From: Bacteroidota bacterium
Lineage (GTDB): Bacteria; Bacteroidota; Bacteroidia; Bacteroidales; Tenuifilaceae
NCBI GenBank assembly: GCA_029560875.1
Contig: JAKQKB010000159.1
Span: 34,389-98,388, forward strand
DNA length: 64,000 nt
Reading direction: 5' to 3'
Shown: piece by piece, positions 29,839-38,898 of the stretch
Layout: every line of letters starts with the position of its first letter
How positions within the stretch are numbered: position 1 is the stretch's first letter
The notes under the pieces: generated by a model
The model's input: the letters and a program-made list of their open reading frames with translations, nothing else
The model's database searches: none
Told to the model about the DNA's origin: nothing
Made by a program: the position numbers and the translations under genes

Positions 29839-30570
29839 ATGAGACGATTACTGTTATTGATGCCGTTTTTATTGATGTTTACCAACTCTGAGGCTCAACT
29901 TTTCAATGTCTTTGGACACGATGTAGGATTTGTTTATGTTGGACCAAAAATAGGCGGGGCGCTTTCGAATATATCGAATGCTTCTGAATCTTTTGGAAAG
30001 ACTGAAAGTCGGTTTGGTTATCAGGTTGGAGCTGTAGGGGAGTTTGGGTTTACGTCAAAATTTTCTGTGCAAACTGAACTATTATTTTATTCACGAGGAG
30101 CAAAATATGCAGATATTGATGGCGGAATTAAAATGAATTACATAGGGATCCCACTTCTGGCAAAATACTCGTTTAAGGCATTGGGAATTACAAAATTTTA
30201 TGCAATGGGTGGAACCTATGCAGATGTGAGAACTAAAGGTGAGTTTTACTATGAAGGAGGAGATACTTTTGAACTTGGTGATGGGTTTAAAAAGTACGAT
30301 TGGGGATTTAGTTTTGGTGCCGGTGCAGAGTACCCAACTCAGTATGGTATTTGGGCATTGGATATTCGTTATAATTTGGGTATGGTTGATTTGCACGATG
30401 ACACTGGAGATACTTACAAGACAAGGAGTCGTTCATTTGGGTTTGCTTTAACTTATAAGTATGATTTAGTTGATTTATTCTTTAGATTAAAGAAGAATAA
30501 ATCCTCAAAAAAGACCACTGATGAAACTACCGAAGGTACAAGTAGGGCAAAAGGCCTAAAAGTTGAGTAG
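29839..30570 (+). CDS. Outer-membrane beta-barrel protein (PorT/OMP_b-brl_2 type)
   Basis: 243 residues. A signal peptide (MRRLLLLMPFLLMFTNSEAQ) is followed by GPKIGGALSNI and GYQVGAVGEFGF, then amphipathic strands such as KFSVQTELLFYSRG, NYIGIPLLAKYSF and YGIWALDIRYNLGM. This is the usual pattern of small PorT-like porin-family barrels in Bacteroidota. The last 30 residues are very basic and polar (KKNKSSKKTTDETTEG) and extend beyond the barrel, probably into the periplasm. The role is unknown; there is no partner gene beside it. It has its own promoter and terminator. Confidence 0.8.
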   Translation: MRRLLLLMPFLLMFTNSEAQLFNVFGHDVGFVYVGPKIGGALSNISNASESFGKTESRFGYQVGAVGEFGFTSKFSVQTELLFYSRGAKYADIDGGIKMNYIGIPLLAKYSFKALGITKFYAMGGTYADVRTKGEFYYEGGDTFELGDGFKKYDWGFSFGAGAEYPTQYGIWALDIRYNLGMVDLHDDTGDTYKTRSRSFGFALTYKYDLVDLFFRLKKNKSSKKTTDETTEGTSRAKGLKVE

Positions 30571-30591
30571 AGATAACACTGCACTTAATTA

Positions 30592-30617
30592 AAAAAGTCG
30601 CTATTTAGCGGCTTTTT
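30592..30617. terminator. Intrinsic terminator
   Basis: AAAAAGTCGCT, loop ATTT, then AGCGGCTTTTT: a 6-bp GC-rich stem with one wobble pair, flanked by A and T runs. It serves the beta-barrel gene on the plus strand and, because of the A run, also the convergent transporter gene ending at 30637. Confidence 0.8.
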
Positions 30618-30636
30618 ATTATTTTTGATTGTTGCG

Positions 30637-31422
30637 TTATAAATCTTTGGCCTCAGCAATTAGTTTAAGTGAGGCTTTCCTACCCAGGTACTTATCGATA
30701 ATTGAGTGCATTAAGTATATAACTGGCGTAAGAATTATTGCTAATATGATTTTATATAAGTATTGTATTAACCCTACGGCTATAACTTGGTTCATAGACC
30801 AGTTGCCCAGCAAATAGAAGGCTATAAATAAAATTAAGAAACTATCTACCAATTGCGATACAACTGTTGAGCCTGTGGCTCTGAGCCATAACCACTTATG
30901 TTGGGTTAAAACCCTAAGGTAATGAAATGTATATGCGTCGACAAGTTGTCCAACCAAAAAGGCGGTAATTGAACCTATTATAATTCCTAAGCCTTGTCTA
31001 AAAATAGTAGTATAGGCATGATTGATGTTAACCGAATTGCCATCGGGGTCCAATGCGTTGTTTTGTAGCCAGAAATCGGCTGGGGGAGTTTTTGTCGATA
31101 AGAAAACTATAAAGAAAGCATAGGCAATCATTGCTGCTCCAATAATGCTGATGCGCTTTACCCCGCTCTTTCCAAAATACTCGTTTATAATATCGGAAAG
31201 GATAAATACAATTGGCCATATGAGAACGCCAACGCTCATTTCAAGGTTTAACTTGGAATCGCCAATGAAAGGTAGTGCTAGCGCAGGAATATTAAGAATT
31301 TTTTCAACTGAAAGAATTTTTGCTCCAATAACCTCTGCAATAAGTGCATTGGTAATAAAAAGTGTAGAAAGTACAATAAATAGCGTGTGCTTTTTTGGAA
31401 TATCATCTTGTATATGTTCCAT
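30637..31422 (-). CDS. YhhQ-family queuosine-precursor transporter (VUT family)
   Basis: 261 residues with about six membrane helices. Conserved features of the Vut_1/YhhQ family are visible: SDIINEYFGKSGVKR in the second loop, FLVGQLVDAYTFHYLR, and LRATGSTVVSQLVDSFLI near the fifth helix. The family imports pre-Q0/pre-Q1 for tRNA queuosine formation, in the inner membrane. Bacteroidota members usually carry an insert such as the one seen near STKTPPADFWLQN. It is monocistronic. The ORF start MEHIQDDIPKK gives a short cytoplasmic lead before helix one. Confidence 0.88.
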   Translation of the reverse strand: MEHIQDDIPKKHTLFIVLSTLFITNALIAEVIGAKILSVEKILNIPALALPFIGDSKLNLEMSVGVLIWPIVFILSDIINEYFGKSGVKRISIIGAAMIAYAFFIVFLSTKTPPADFWLQNNALDPDGNSVNINHAYTTIFRQGLGIIIGSITAFLVGQLVDAYTFHYLRVLTQHKWLWLRATGSTVVSQLVDSFLILFIAFYLLGNWSMNQVIAVGLIQYLYKIILAIILTPVIYLMHSIIDKYLGRKASLKLIAEAKDL

Positions 31423-31705
31423 TTATCAGAATTTTGAGAAAATGATAACCAAAGTTATAAAAATAAACGAATCAAGCAAGTGGTTGATAATCAAAAATGA
31501 AAAAGCAAGGCATAAAAGAATTGGAAAATAATTTTTGTTAGTCTACAGGAAATGCGTGTTTATCGATATTTTTTTTTAGTTCATCCATTCAAATACTAAG
31601 TTGAAAAAATGTTTCAATTTGTTACAGTTTTTTTATACAGGTTTATTTTTTTATTGTATTTTTATAAGTTACAAGTAATTAGGTGATGTAAAAGATTTAT
31701 AGTTA

Positions 31706-34700
31706 ATGAAACTGTATGAGGCCTTAAATATTAGGAAGGATGAGTATTTAGCAGTCTTGCTTTTTGTCTTTCAATCTTTTTTTCTGGGAACATTCCTTGG
31801 AACTTTCGATGTTGGAGCAAACACACTTTTCCTTCAGGCTTTCGACCAAACTATGATTCCTAAGGCAATTGTGATTTCTGGTATCACGGGCATCTTATTA
31901 ACCTCGTTATATTCCTATTTTCAGAACCGTATAATTTTCTCAAACCTTGCTGTTATTAACCTTTTGGTAGTTTTTGTTTTTACTTTTCTATTAAGGGCGG
32001 GTTATTTCTTTACTGATACAAAATGGTTGGCTTTTGCGCTATTTGTTTTAATGGGACCACTTAATATTATTGCACTGGTAGGTTTTTGGGGAACTGTAAG
32101 TAGAATTTTTGATTTACGACAGGGTAAGCGCTTGTTTGGTATTATCGATACAGGCCAAGTAATAGGTGTTATTCTTAGCAGTTGGGCTGTTCCCTTTATG
32201 GTTGCAAAAGGTTTTAGCGCAATTAACCTTATCTACATAAGTGCAGCTTCAGCCTTAACGGCCTTTGTCATACAAATTTTTATTAATTCACACTTTACCG
32301 CTCAGCTTAAGGCAAAAATATCATCCGCTCAAAGAAAGAGCCGCTTTTTTGATACAATTAAGATTCCATATGTTAGAACAATGGCATTTTTTGTTGTTTG
32401 TTCAATGCTGGTGGCTTTTTTTGTTCACTACCTTTTCCTTGCAGTTGCCGATAGTCGTTTTGAAAGTAACGAGGAGTTGGCAAAGTTCCTTGGAGGTCTG
32501 ACGGGTACGCTAACGTTTGTCAGCATACTAATTAAAACCTTTGTGTATGGCCCTTTGATGAAGAATTATGGCCTAAAAATCAGCCTCTTGGTTTCGCCAA
32601 TAATTGTTTCATTGGTAACTATTGGAGCTGCGTTGGTTGGTTCATTATTTGGTTACACAATTGCCTCGGCAGCATTTACATTTTTCTTTTTGTTGATATC
32701 GCTAGCAAAACTATTTCAGAAAGCCCTAAAGGATTCAATAGAGGGGCCTTCGTTAAAAATGATATATCAGTCGCTCGACCCCTCCATTCGATATGAGGTT
32801 CAGGCGCGTGTTGACGGTACAATTAATGAGATTGCAGCACTTGCATCGGGGGTATTTCTTACTGCGCTGAGTGTTATTAGCTTTATTCATCTAATACATT
32901 ATACCTACTTCTTAATAGGGATTATTCTTGTTTGGTTTGTTGTTACGTTTAGGCTATATAGGGGCTATAGGCGTAGCCTAGAAGAGACTCTTACTAAGTC
33001 CGTTTTAGATGAGGTAAAGCAATCCGTATCAACCTCCATTGTTGATTTATTGAAGGGATATAATTTGCGGGAGCAAATATCCATAATTGAATTATCTAAA
33101 CCTTGGCTTTTGAAAGAGTTTATTGCAGAAAAACTTTTTAATGTGGAAGGCGATGATTTGGCTGTTCTATTAAGTAAGATAGAAGATTTGGGTGATGTCG
33201 ATTTTGTAGAGAGTCTTGAGAGAATTAGTAAACATCAAAATAATGAAATAGTTGCTAAAACTATTGCCTTCCTTAAGCAAATTGTACAGGATTCCGCTAG
33301 TTCTGAAAAAATTAATCAGTTTTTAGTTTCCAAAAATTTTGAGGAGCGCATTTATGCAGCTAAGCTGCTTGGTGCAACTCGTAAAAATGAAATGAGGAAT
33401 AACCTTACATTTTTGTTTCGCGATTTAGTTCCTTCGGTTAAAATTCAGGCTATAAGAGCCGCAAAAGGCTCTCGCTCTAAAGAGTTGATTACATTCTTGA
33501 TAGATTTCTTGGATAAAGACCAGTACGCTCCTTATGCCCATACTGCATTAATTAATACAGGCGAAACAGGTTTGGAGATGCTTGAGTTGGCATTGCAAAG
33601 AACAAATACCTCGGCCAAGTTCAAGGAGCGAATACTTAGGCTAATCCCTGAAACAGGGAGTAGAATAGCCTCCAATGTGCTTTTCAACCACTTGTCGGTT
33701 AAATCTAAATTACGCCCAATTGTAGTTGAGGGTTTAATCTCTCTTAATTTCGAAGCAGACGATAAGGAGCGATTGTACTTACGAAAAATGATTATTGAAC
33801 AGGTAGGTATTTGCGTATGGAACTTAAACGCATTTTACCATTGCCCAAGCAATAATTTATACCCTCAATTAAAGGACGAGCTCGAAAAGGAATACCATTC
33901 AAGCTTACGTGCTTTATTTGATTTGTTGAAGCTGGTTTACGATAAGAACTCAATTGAAAAGGTAATTGAGAATCTTGAAGCGGGAACGGGTCAAAGTATT
34001 TCGTTTGCAGTGGAATTAATTGATACATTCCTTGACGAAGAATTAAAGCCATATATCATTCCTTTGTTAGAGGATTCCAGCACTGGCAATAAACTCTGGG
34101 CACTTGAGAACTACTATCCTTTAAGGCATTACACTTCTGATGAGTTACTAAAAGCGATACTCAGTCGCGATAATAATTTGATAGGAAAAGAGGCCAAGAT
34201 TTATGCGCTTAATGGTTTTGAGTATAATGGAGCCAATGAGTTGAATCCCGATTTGGTAGCCCAAATGTTCAATACCGATAAGTATTTACGCCAAATTTCG
34301 GCAAAAATTATTGAGGGAATAAATCTAAATGAATTCTTAAACTGCAAGAGACGCTTACCCGATAAACTCAGGGTTGAATTGGATAGATTGATGGATATTT
34401 CCAAATCCACTGAAAGTTCAGTTGTGGATAGAATTAGTTTTCTAAAGCAAGTTCATCCTGAAAATACTGATGCCGATTCGTTACTTTTTATTCTTTACAA
34501 CTCTTCCATGGTGGTTTTAAATGATGTTGATGTTAACGAAGTTGATGTTTTTTACGGGAAACGAATGCTACTTTTTATTGAGAATGGTAAAATATTGGCC
34601 TCAAACAGTAGGGGCGAATCTTTAGAGTTTACAGCTGGCTCAATTTTGAACACATCGGATTACAGCGTGGACTCATTAAGAGTTGTTGGTAAAACGTTAT

Positions 34701-34801
34701 TGCATTTTATTGATTTAGATAAAATATATAGCAGTATGTACGATAATGACTATTTAGTTCAGTACATGGCCGATATTCAAAATTATTCACTTAACAAATA
34801 G
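31706..34801 (+). CDS. Nucleotide-transporter-like membrane protein fused to HEAT repeats and a cNMP-like domain
   Basis: 1031 residues. Residues about 1-425 hold roughly twelve membrane helices of the ADP/ATP-translocase-like branch of the major facilitator fold, with the family-like segment GFWGTVSRIFDLRQGKRLFG. Residues about 450-870 are alpha-helical repeats of HEAT type (for example FEERIYAAKLLGATRKNEMR and SVKIQAIRAAKGSRSKELI). The end (about 930-1031) resembles a degenerate cyclic-nucleotide-binding barrel (KRMLLFIENGKILASNSRGE). The order transporter, HEAT, cNMP is known in Bacteroidota proteins of unknown role, so it may be a membrane sensor and not an energy parasite-type carrier. 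It is the first gene of an eight-gene unit; the next gene starts 5 bp after its stop. Confidence 0.78.
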   Translation: MKLYEALNIRKDEYLAVLLFVFQSFFLGTFLGTFDVGANTLFLQAFDQTMIPKAIVISGITGILLTSLYSYFQNRIIFSNLAVINLLVVFVFTFLLRAGYFFTDTKWLAFALFVLMGPLNIIALVGFWGTVSRIFDLRQGKRLFGIIDTGQVIGVILSSWAVPFMVAKGFSAINLIYISAASALTAFVIQIFINSHFTAQLKAKISSAQRKSRFFDTIKIPYVRTMAFFVVCSMLVAFFVHYLFLAVADSRFESNEELAKFLGGLTGTLTFVSILIKTFVYGPLMKNYGLKISLLVSPIIVSLVTIGAALVGSLFGYTIASAAFTFFFLLISLAKLFQKALKDSIEGPSLKMIYQSLDPSIRYEVQARVDGTINEIAALASGVFLTALSVISFIHLIHYTYFLIGIILVWFVVTFRLYRGYRRSLEETLTKSVLDEVKQSVSTSIVDLLKGYNLREQISIIELSKPWLLKEFIAEKLFNVEGDDLAVLLSKIEDLGDVDFVESLERISKHQNNEIVAKTIAFLKQIVQDSASSEKINQFLVSKNFEERIYAAKLLGATRKNEMRNNLTFLFRDLVPSVKIQAIRAAKGSRSKELITFLIDFLDKDQYAPYAHTALINTGETGLEMLELALQRTNTSAKFKERILRLIPETGSRIASNVLFNHLSVKSKLRPIVVEGLISLNFEADDKERLYLRKMIIEQVGICVWNLNAFYHCPSNNLYPQLKDELEKEYHSSLRALFDLLKLVYDKNSIEKVIENLEAGTGQSISFAVELIDTFLDEELKPYIIPLLEDSSTGNKLWALENYYPLRHYTSDELLKAILSRDNNLIGKEAKIYALNGFEYNGANELNPDLVAQMFNTDKYLRQISAKIIEGINLNEFLNCKRRLPDKLRVELDRLMDISKSTESSVVDRISFLKQVHPENTDADSLLFILYNSSMVVLNDVDVNEVDVFYGKRMLLFIENGKILASNSRGESLEFTAGSILNTSDYSVDSLRVVGKTLLHFIDLDKIYSSMYDNDYLVQYMADIQNYSLNK

Positions 34802-34806
34802 AATTA

Positions 34807-36828
34807 ATGGATCTAGAATTTATGAAGCAACAACAAACAACAATTTTTAGACAATTGATATACAACATTGTGTTTCCTGTTGTTATCGCTTTAATTGTGC
34901 TTGGAGTAATAAATTTTAGGAATACAAGAAATATACTGAAAGAGAGCAATAGCACTAGAAATAATCTTATATCCAACGAGTTAACTCAAGTGCTTAGATT
35001 TCAGGACATTACCCTTTCTATTCTTGAAGAAAACATTAACCCCAAGCTGGAGAGTGTCAGCAGTAAATTGGTTATGGAATACTTTAAATCGACGCAAAAA
35101 ATTAAGGAGGCTGATTTAAAGCAGATTCGTGAGCAGTTAGGGCTAGACCCCAATTTTTACGATTTATACGTAATAGACACCAATGGAATAGTAGTGAACA
35201 CAACATTTAAACCCGATATGGGTTTAAATTTCTTTTCGTTTGGTGAGGAGCACAAGTCTCTAATAAAGAGAATTTTTAGAGAAGGAGTTTTTAGAAGCGA
35301 GAAATTTACTATTGAAGCTACCACGCGTCGACTAAAAAAATACACCTACGAACCTACTTTGGATGGACTTTATATTGTAGAGCTCGGTGTTCGTTCCAAC
35401 ACTGCCGACGAGATTATCAACCTAATAAAATCTACCCTAAATGATTTTAGTGTAAAGGAAAAATCCATTGTCTCGGCGGAGCTGTTTATGAATGCTGACG
35501 ACCCCTTCTCTCTAACAAAGACAGAGGAAATTGGGGCAGTTGAAAAAGAGTTTATTAGACAACGGTTTGCCAAAATGGATACAGTTCTGGTAGATAAAAA
35601 GGTTGATGGTAAGCATCTTTCGCTTCAGTACATATTTATGGAGTCTAAGAATTCTGAACTTTACAAGGGCTCTGTGATTAGAATAGTATCGGATAGAACC
35701 AAGGAGATTTATGATGAGTACTATAGGCTTATCAGTTTCATTGTAATTTTTATTTTGGTGCTATTCACCATCAGTTTCCTTATTTTCCAGAAAACAAGAA
35801 TGGTAACAGATCCAATCAAGAAGCTTGTTTCAAAAGTAAACCTAATTGCCGATGGTAATTTAAGCGAAAGGGCTGAGGTTGTTGGAAACAATGAGATAAC
35901 AACCCTTTCAAAGAAATTCAATGTGATGATTGAGCAATTAGAGGAACTTTATACCGATTTGGATAAGAAAGTTAAGGAGCGAACCGCCGAGGTTGTTGCC
36001 CAGAAAGAGGAGATAGAGGCTCAAAAAGATGAACTGGAGAGTCAACGCGACAAACTGGCGGAACAGCAGAAGCATATTATGGATAGTATTCTGTACGCAA
36101 AACGCTTGCAGTACGCAATTCTTCCTACTGATGAGTTTGTGAAAGAACTGTTTCCCGAATCGTTTATACTTTTCCACCCTAAGGATATTGTAAGTGGCGA
36201 TATATACTGGTTCTATAAGCAGGGTAATAAAAGATTCTTTTCGGCAATAGATTGTACTGGACATGGTGTGCCAGGAGCGTTGGTATCCATGGTTGGTCAT
36301 AACTGGCTCGACTATGCGCTAAAAGATTTGAAACTCGATAGGCCGGTCGATATCCTTGAAGCATTAAATAGAGGTGTAACAACCACATTCAAGGAAAAGG
36401 ACGAGGATAATGCGGTTAAGGATGGTATGGATATAGCGCTATGTTGCGTTGACTATACAACAATGAAACTAGAGTTTGCAGGAGCTTACAATCCTGCGTT
36501 AATTATACGGAACGGGGAGTTAATTCAACTTAAAGGCGATAAGTGTCCTATTGGAGCATTCTCCCGTAGGGCTGCTGCTGGCTACACCCATCAGGAGATG
36601 GATGTGCAGAAAGGCGATATGATTTATGTATTCTCCGATGGCTATACCGATCAGTTCGGTGGCGACGATAGTCGAAAATTCCTAATGAGTAATTTCCGGA
36701 AATTACTTATGGATGTGCATCAACTACCTGTTAATGAGCAAAAGAATAAAATGGAAGAGGTGTTGTTTGATTGGATGAAGTATGAGAGTCAGCTCGACGA
36801 TATTCTGGTAATTGGAATTAGAGTATAA
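34807..36828 (+). CDS. Membrane sensor HAMP-PP2C (SpoIIE) serine phosphatase
   Basis: 673 residues. A first membrane helix (about 16-38), an extracytoplasmic sensor of about 260 residues with Cache-like strands (PNFYDLYVIDTNGIVVNTTF), a second helix (about 306-327), HAMP (about 328-385), a coiled coil containing KERTAEVVAQKEEIEAQKDE, and a PP2C/SpoIIE domain (about 450-673) with SGDIYWF, DCTGHGVPGALVS, DGMDIALC and the final DDILVIGIRV. All acidic metal ligands of the family appear present. It would dephosphorylate a Ser/Thr target in response to an external or membrane signal. It lies between the HEAT transporter (5 bp gap) and a TIR-like protein (5 bp gap), so it is translationally linked to both. 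Its phosphatase module closely resembles those at 20044 and 53450. Confidence 0.9.
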   Translation: MDLEFMKQQQTTIFRQLIYNIVFPVVIALIVLGVINFRNTRNILKESNSTRNNLISNELTQVLRFQDITLSILEENINPKLESVSSKLVMEYFKSTQKIKEADLKQIREQLGLDPNFYDLYVIDTNGIVVNTTFKPDMGLNFFSFGEEHKSLIKRIFREGVFRSEKFTIEATTRRLKKYTYEPTLDGLYIVELGVRSNTADEIINLIKSTLNDFSVKEKSIVSAELFMNADDPFSLTKTEEIGAVEKEFIRQRFAKMDTVLVDKKVDGKHLSLQYIFMESKNSELYKGSVIRIVSDRTKEIYDEYYRLISFIVIFILVLFTISFLIFQKTRMVTDPIKKLVSKVNLIADGNLSERAEVVGNNEITTLSKKFNVMIEQLEELYTDLDKKVKERTAEVVAQKEEIEAQKDELESQRDKLAEQQKHIMDSILYAKRLQYAILPTDEFVKELFPESFILFHPKDIVSGDIYWFYKQGNKRFFSAIDCTGHGVPGALVSMVGHNWLDYALKDLKLDRPVDILEALNRGVTTTFKEKDEDNAVKDGMDIALCCVDYTTMKLEFAGAYNPALIIRNGELIQLKGDKCPIGAFSRRAAAGYTHQEMDVQKGDMIYVFSDGYTDQFGGDDSRKFLMSNFRKLLMDVHQLPVNEQKNKMEEVLFDWMKYESQLDDILVIGIRV

Positions 36829-36833
36829 CCATT

Positions 36834-38132
36834 ATGGCAAATACAGTAAATATTAACCTGGTTTATAATGCTACCTCGAAAAGCACGGAGGCTTTTGTTG
36901 CATTGCTCAGGGACGATTTGGCATACTGTTTTAAGCGATTCAAGGTACTGGCACAATTGAGTGAAAATAACAATTCCGAGAATCAATCGGGGGTTAATTT
37001 AATAGTTGTAGCATCGGCCGATTTAAACAATACATCATTTTTAGATTCTGCGAATCATACATTATCTCAAAATGCCAAGAGTTATGTGGTTAGCCTTGAG
37101 CCTACAAAATATGGGATTTCATCTGCATTGTTTAGGGCTCATTCCTATAACTTTTGGGATAAGGTTGTTGAAACAGGCGAAACGCGATATTTTGTAAAAA
37201 CCGATAATTCTACTCAGCATCTATACTGGGAACGATTAATTGATATTGTTTCCGAAATTATGGAGCATCAGAGCGGTAAGCCAAAGCTGGGTGCAATATA
37301 CCTTGCTCAAACCCACGAGTCGCAGAATCAGGATAGGGATAATATAAAGAGAGATTTGCTGGATTTGGGCTATAGCATTGTACCCGAAAATCCAATTACT
37401 AATAATTTCGATGAGTCTATTCAGGAGATTAACGATGCTTTAAATAAATCTACACTGATTATTCATCCTATACCATCGGTATATTCAGAGTATTTTGTGA
37501 ATAAGGAGATTTCATTGGTTGAGCATCAGTGTAATTTGTCAGCAAAATTTATTGCCAATGGTGCTAATAGGAAGATAAATAGGATAATATGGATTCCTTC
37601 CGAATACGATGTTATTGACGAAAAAAACCAAATATTCTTGGAAAGAATTCAACGCGATTTTGATTTGTCGAGCAACACCTTGGTTTTAAAAGTTAACCTT
37701 GAGGATTTAAAAAAGATATACCGTAAGTTATTATCGGGAGAGAGTTCGATAGTACAGGAGAGGGAAACCTTGCCCGATTTGTATGTTATTGCCGACAAAC
37801 AAAACGATTCAATTTCAAACATTATTGATAAAGAGGCTAATTCCGCTGGGTTAAAATTCGGAATTAACTTCCATGGTATAACGTACAACGAACATTTGCG
37901 ATATTTGGCTAATGCCCAGGTTGTTGTTGTGAATTACACTTTGGAAAATCAGCAGTGGATAAATGTTAAGGTTCACGATATTCTTAAATCTCCAGGACTT
38001 GAGACTTCCAAACCAAACAAGAAGTTAGTGTTGGTGAAGAGTTCCAAGGATTTGGATACAAGCTTTTTTGAAGATTATTTCAATGAGGTACGTGTTGTTG
38101 AGGCGGATGAAATAAAGTTAAACATACTGTAG
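36834..38132 (+). CDS. TIR/DUF4062-like protein, partner of a STAND NTPase
   Basis: 432 residues, cytoplasmic, no membrane segment. The middle part (about 158-225) reads GAIYLAQTHESQNQDRDNI, then DLLDLGYSIVPENP and ALNKSTLIIHPI. This is the signature order of DUF4062/TIR-like domains that accompany NTPases: strand, Asp/Arg-rich helix, GY-V-P, acidic helix, then hydrophobic strand. The N-terminal part (INLVYNATSKS, VNLIVVASADLNNTSFLDS) and the C-terminal part (PDLYVIADKQND, LRYLANAQVVVVNYT) have the same Rossmann-like rhythm, so there may be three modules. A catalytic NADase glutamate cannot be assigned by eye. It is placed 22 bp before the STAND gene and would be its adaptor or effector, by inference from similar pairs. 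Confidence 0.6.
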   Translation: MANTVNINLVYNATSKSTEAFVALLRDDLAYCFKRFKVLAQLSENNNSENQSGVNLIVVASADLNNTSFLDSANHTLSQNAKSYVVSLEPTKYGISSALFRAHSYNFWDKVVETGETRYFVKTDNSTQHLYWERLIDIVSEIMEHQSGKPKLGAIYLAQTHESQNQDRDNIKRDLLDLGYSIVPENPITNNFDESIQEINDALNKSTLIIHPIPSVYSEYFVNKEISLVEHQCNLSAKFIANGANRKINRIIWIPSEYDVIDEKNQIFLERIQRDFDLSSNTLVLKVNLEDLKKIYRKLLSGESSIVQERETLPDLYVIADKQNDSISNIIDKEANSAGLKFGINFHGITYNEHLRYLANAQVVVVNYTLENQQWINVKVHDILKSPGLETSKPNKKLVLVKSSKDLDTSFFEDYFNEVRVVEADEIKLNIL

Positions 38133-38154
38133 AACAATATAATAACTAAGCCAT

Positions 38155-38898
38155 ATGGTTACATTAACCAAAAAAGGTGTTGTAACAAACAATCTGTTAA
38201 ATCCATTTCCAGGGTTAAGACCTTTCCATACCAGCGAAGCCCATTTGTTCTTTGGCCGCGAGGGTCAGAGCGAGGAGGTGCTTACCAACCTATCGCAGAA
38301 TAAATTTGTGGCAGTGCTTGGCGCATCTGGAACAGGTAAATCGTCCCTTATTTATTGTGGATTACTTCCAACGCTTTATGGAGGTTTTTTACATAACGGA
38401 AAATCCAAGTGGAAGATTGTAATTACTCGACCAGGGTTAAATCCTATTGGAAATCTTGCAGAGTCCATCTCTCAGGTAATGGGAAATAATGCTGATGTTG
38501 CAAATCAGAAAACAGATGCTTTTATCGACCAAGCATTACTTAGGCGTTCATCGGCAGGTATTCAGAATGTAATTAAGCAATACGGAATAAATAACGATGA
38601 GAATATCCTGATTCTTGTTGACCAGTTCGAGGAACTATTTCGTTATCAATACTCGAGTAAGGATTCCACTTCAATTAATCAGTCGGAGCATTTCGTAAAC
38701 CTTCTTTTAAGTGCGGTCAAGCAATCGGAATTGCCAATATATGTTGTAATCACAATGCGTTCGGATTTTATTGGCGATTGCTCCCCATATCAAGGATTGA
38801 CCAAGGCAATTAATGATAGTCACTACTTGATTCCAAGGATGACCCGCGAAGATTTTCGTAAGGCAATAACAGGACCTGTTGCTGTTGGGGGGGGCTAA
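38155..38898 (+). CDS. STAND NTPase-WD40 protein, N-terminal part (frameshifted gene)
   Basis: 247 residues in this frame. It opens with NPFPGLRPFHTSEAHLFFGR, the classic start of nSTAND1 NTPases, then has a P-loop GASGTGKSS at about 56-64 and a Walker B-like ILVDQFEELF at about 154-163. The frame ends at a TAA directly after a run of eight G's (38887-38894). With seven G's the sequence would read PVAVGGAKITDQLVQLLL and continue into the 778-residue frame, giving one protein of about 1020 residues. The gene is therefore either shifted off by one extra G, phase-variable, or affected by a read error. STAND proteins are ATP-driven switches that assemble on sensing a signal. Confidence 0.85.
   Translation: MVTLTKKGVVTNNLLNPFPGLRPFHTSEAHLFFGREGQSEEVLTNLSQNKFVAVLGASGTGKSSLIYCGLLPTLYGGFLHNGKSKWKIVITRPGLNPIGNLAESISQVMGNNADVANQKTDAFIDQALLRRSSAGIQNVIKQYGINNDENILILVDQFEELFRYQYSSKDSTSINQSEHFVNLLLSAVKQSELPIYVVITMRSDFIGDCSPYQGLTKAINDSHYLIPRMTREDFRKAITGPVAVGGG

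Noticed and set aside
38879..38898. Programmed ribosomal frameshift at the G run
   Set aside because: There is no slippery X XXY YYZ heptamer with a clear downstream pseudoknot by eye; slippage of the G run or a read error is simpler.
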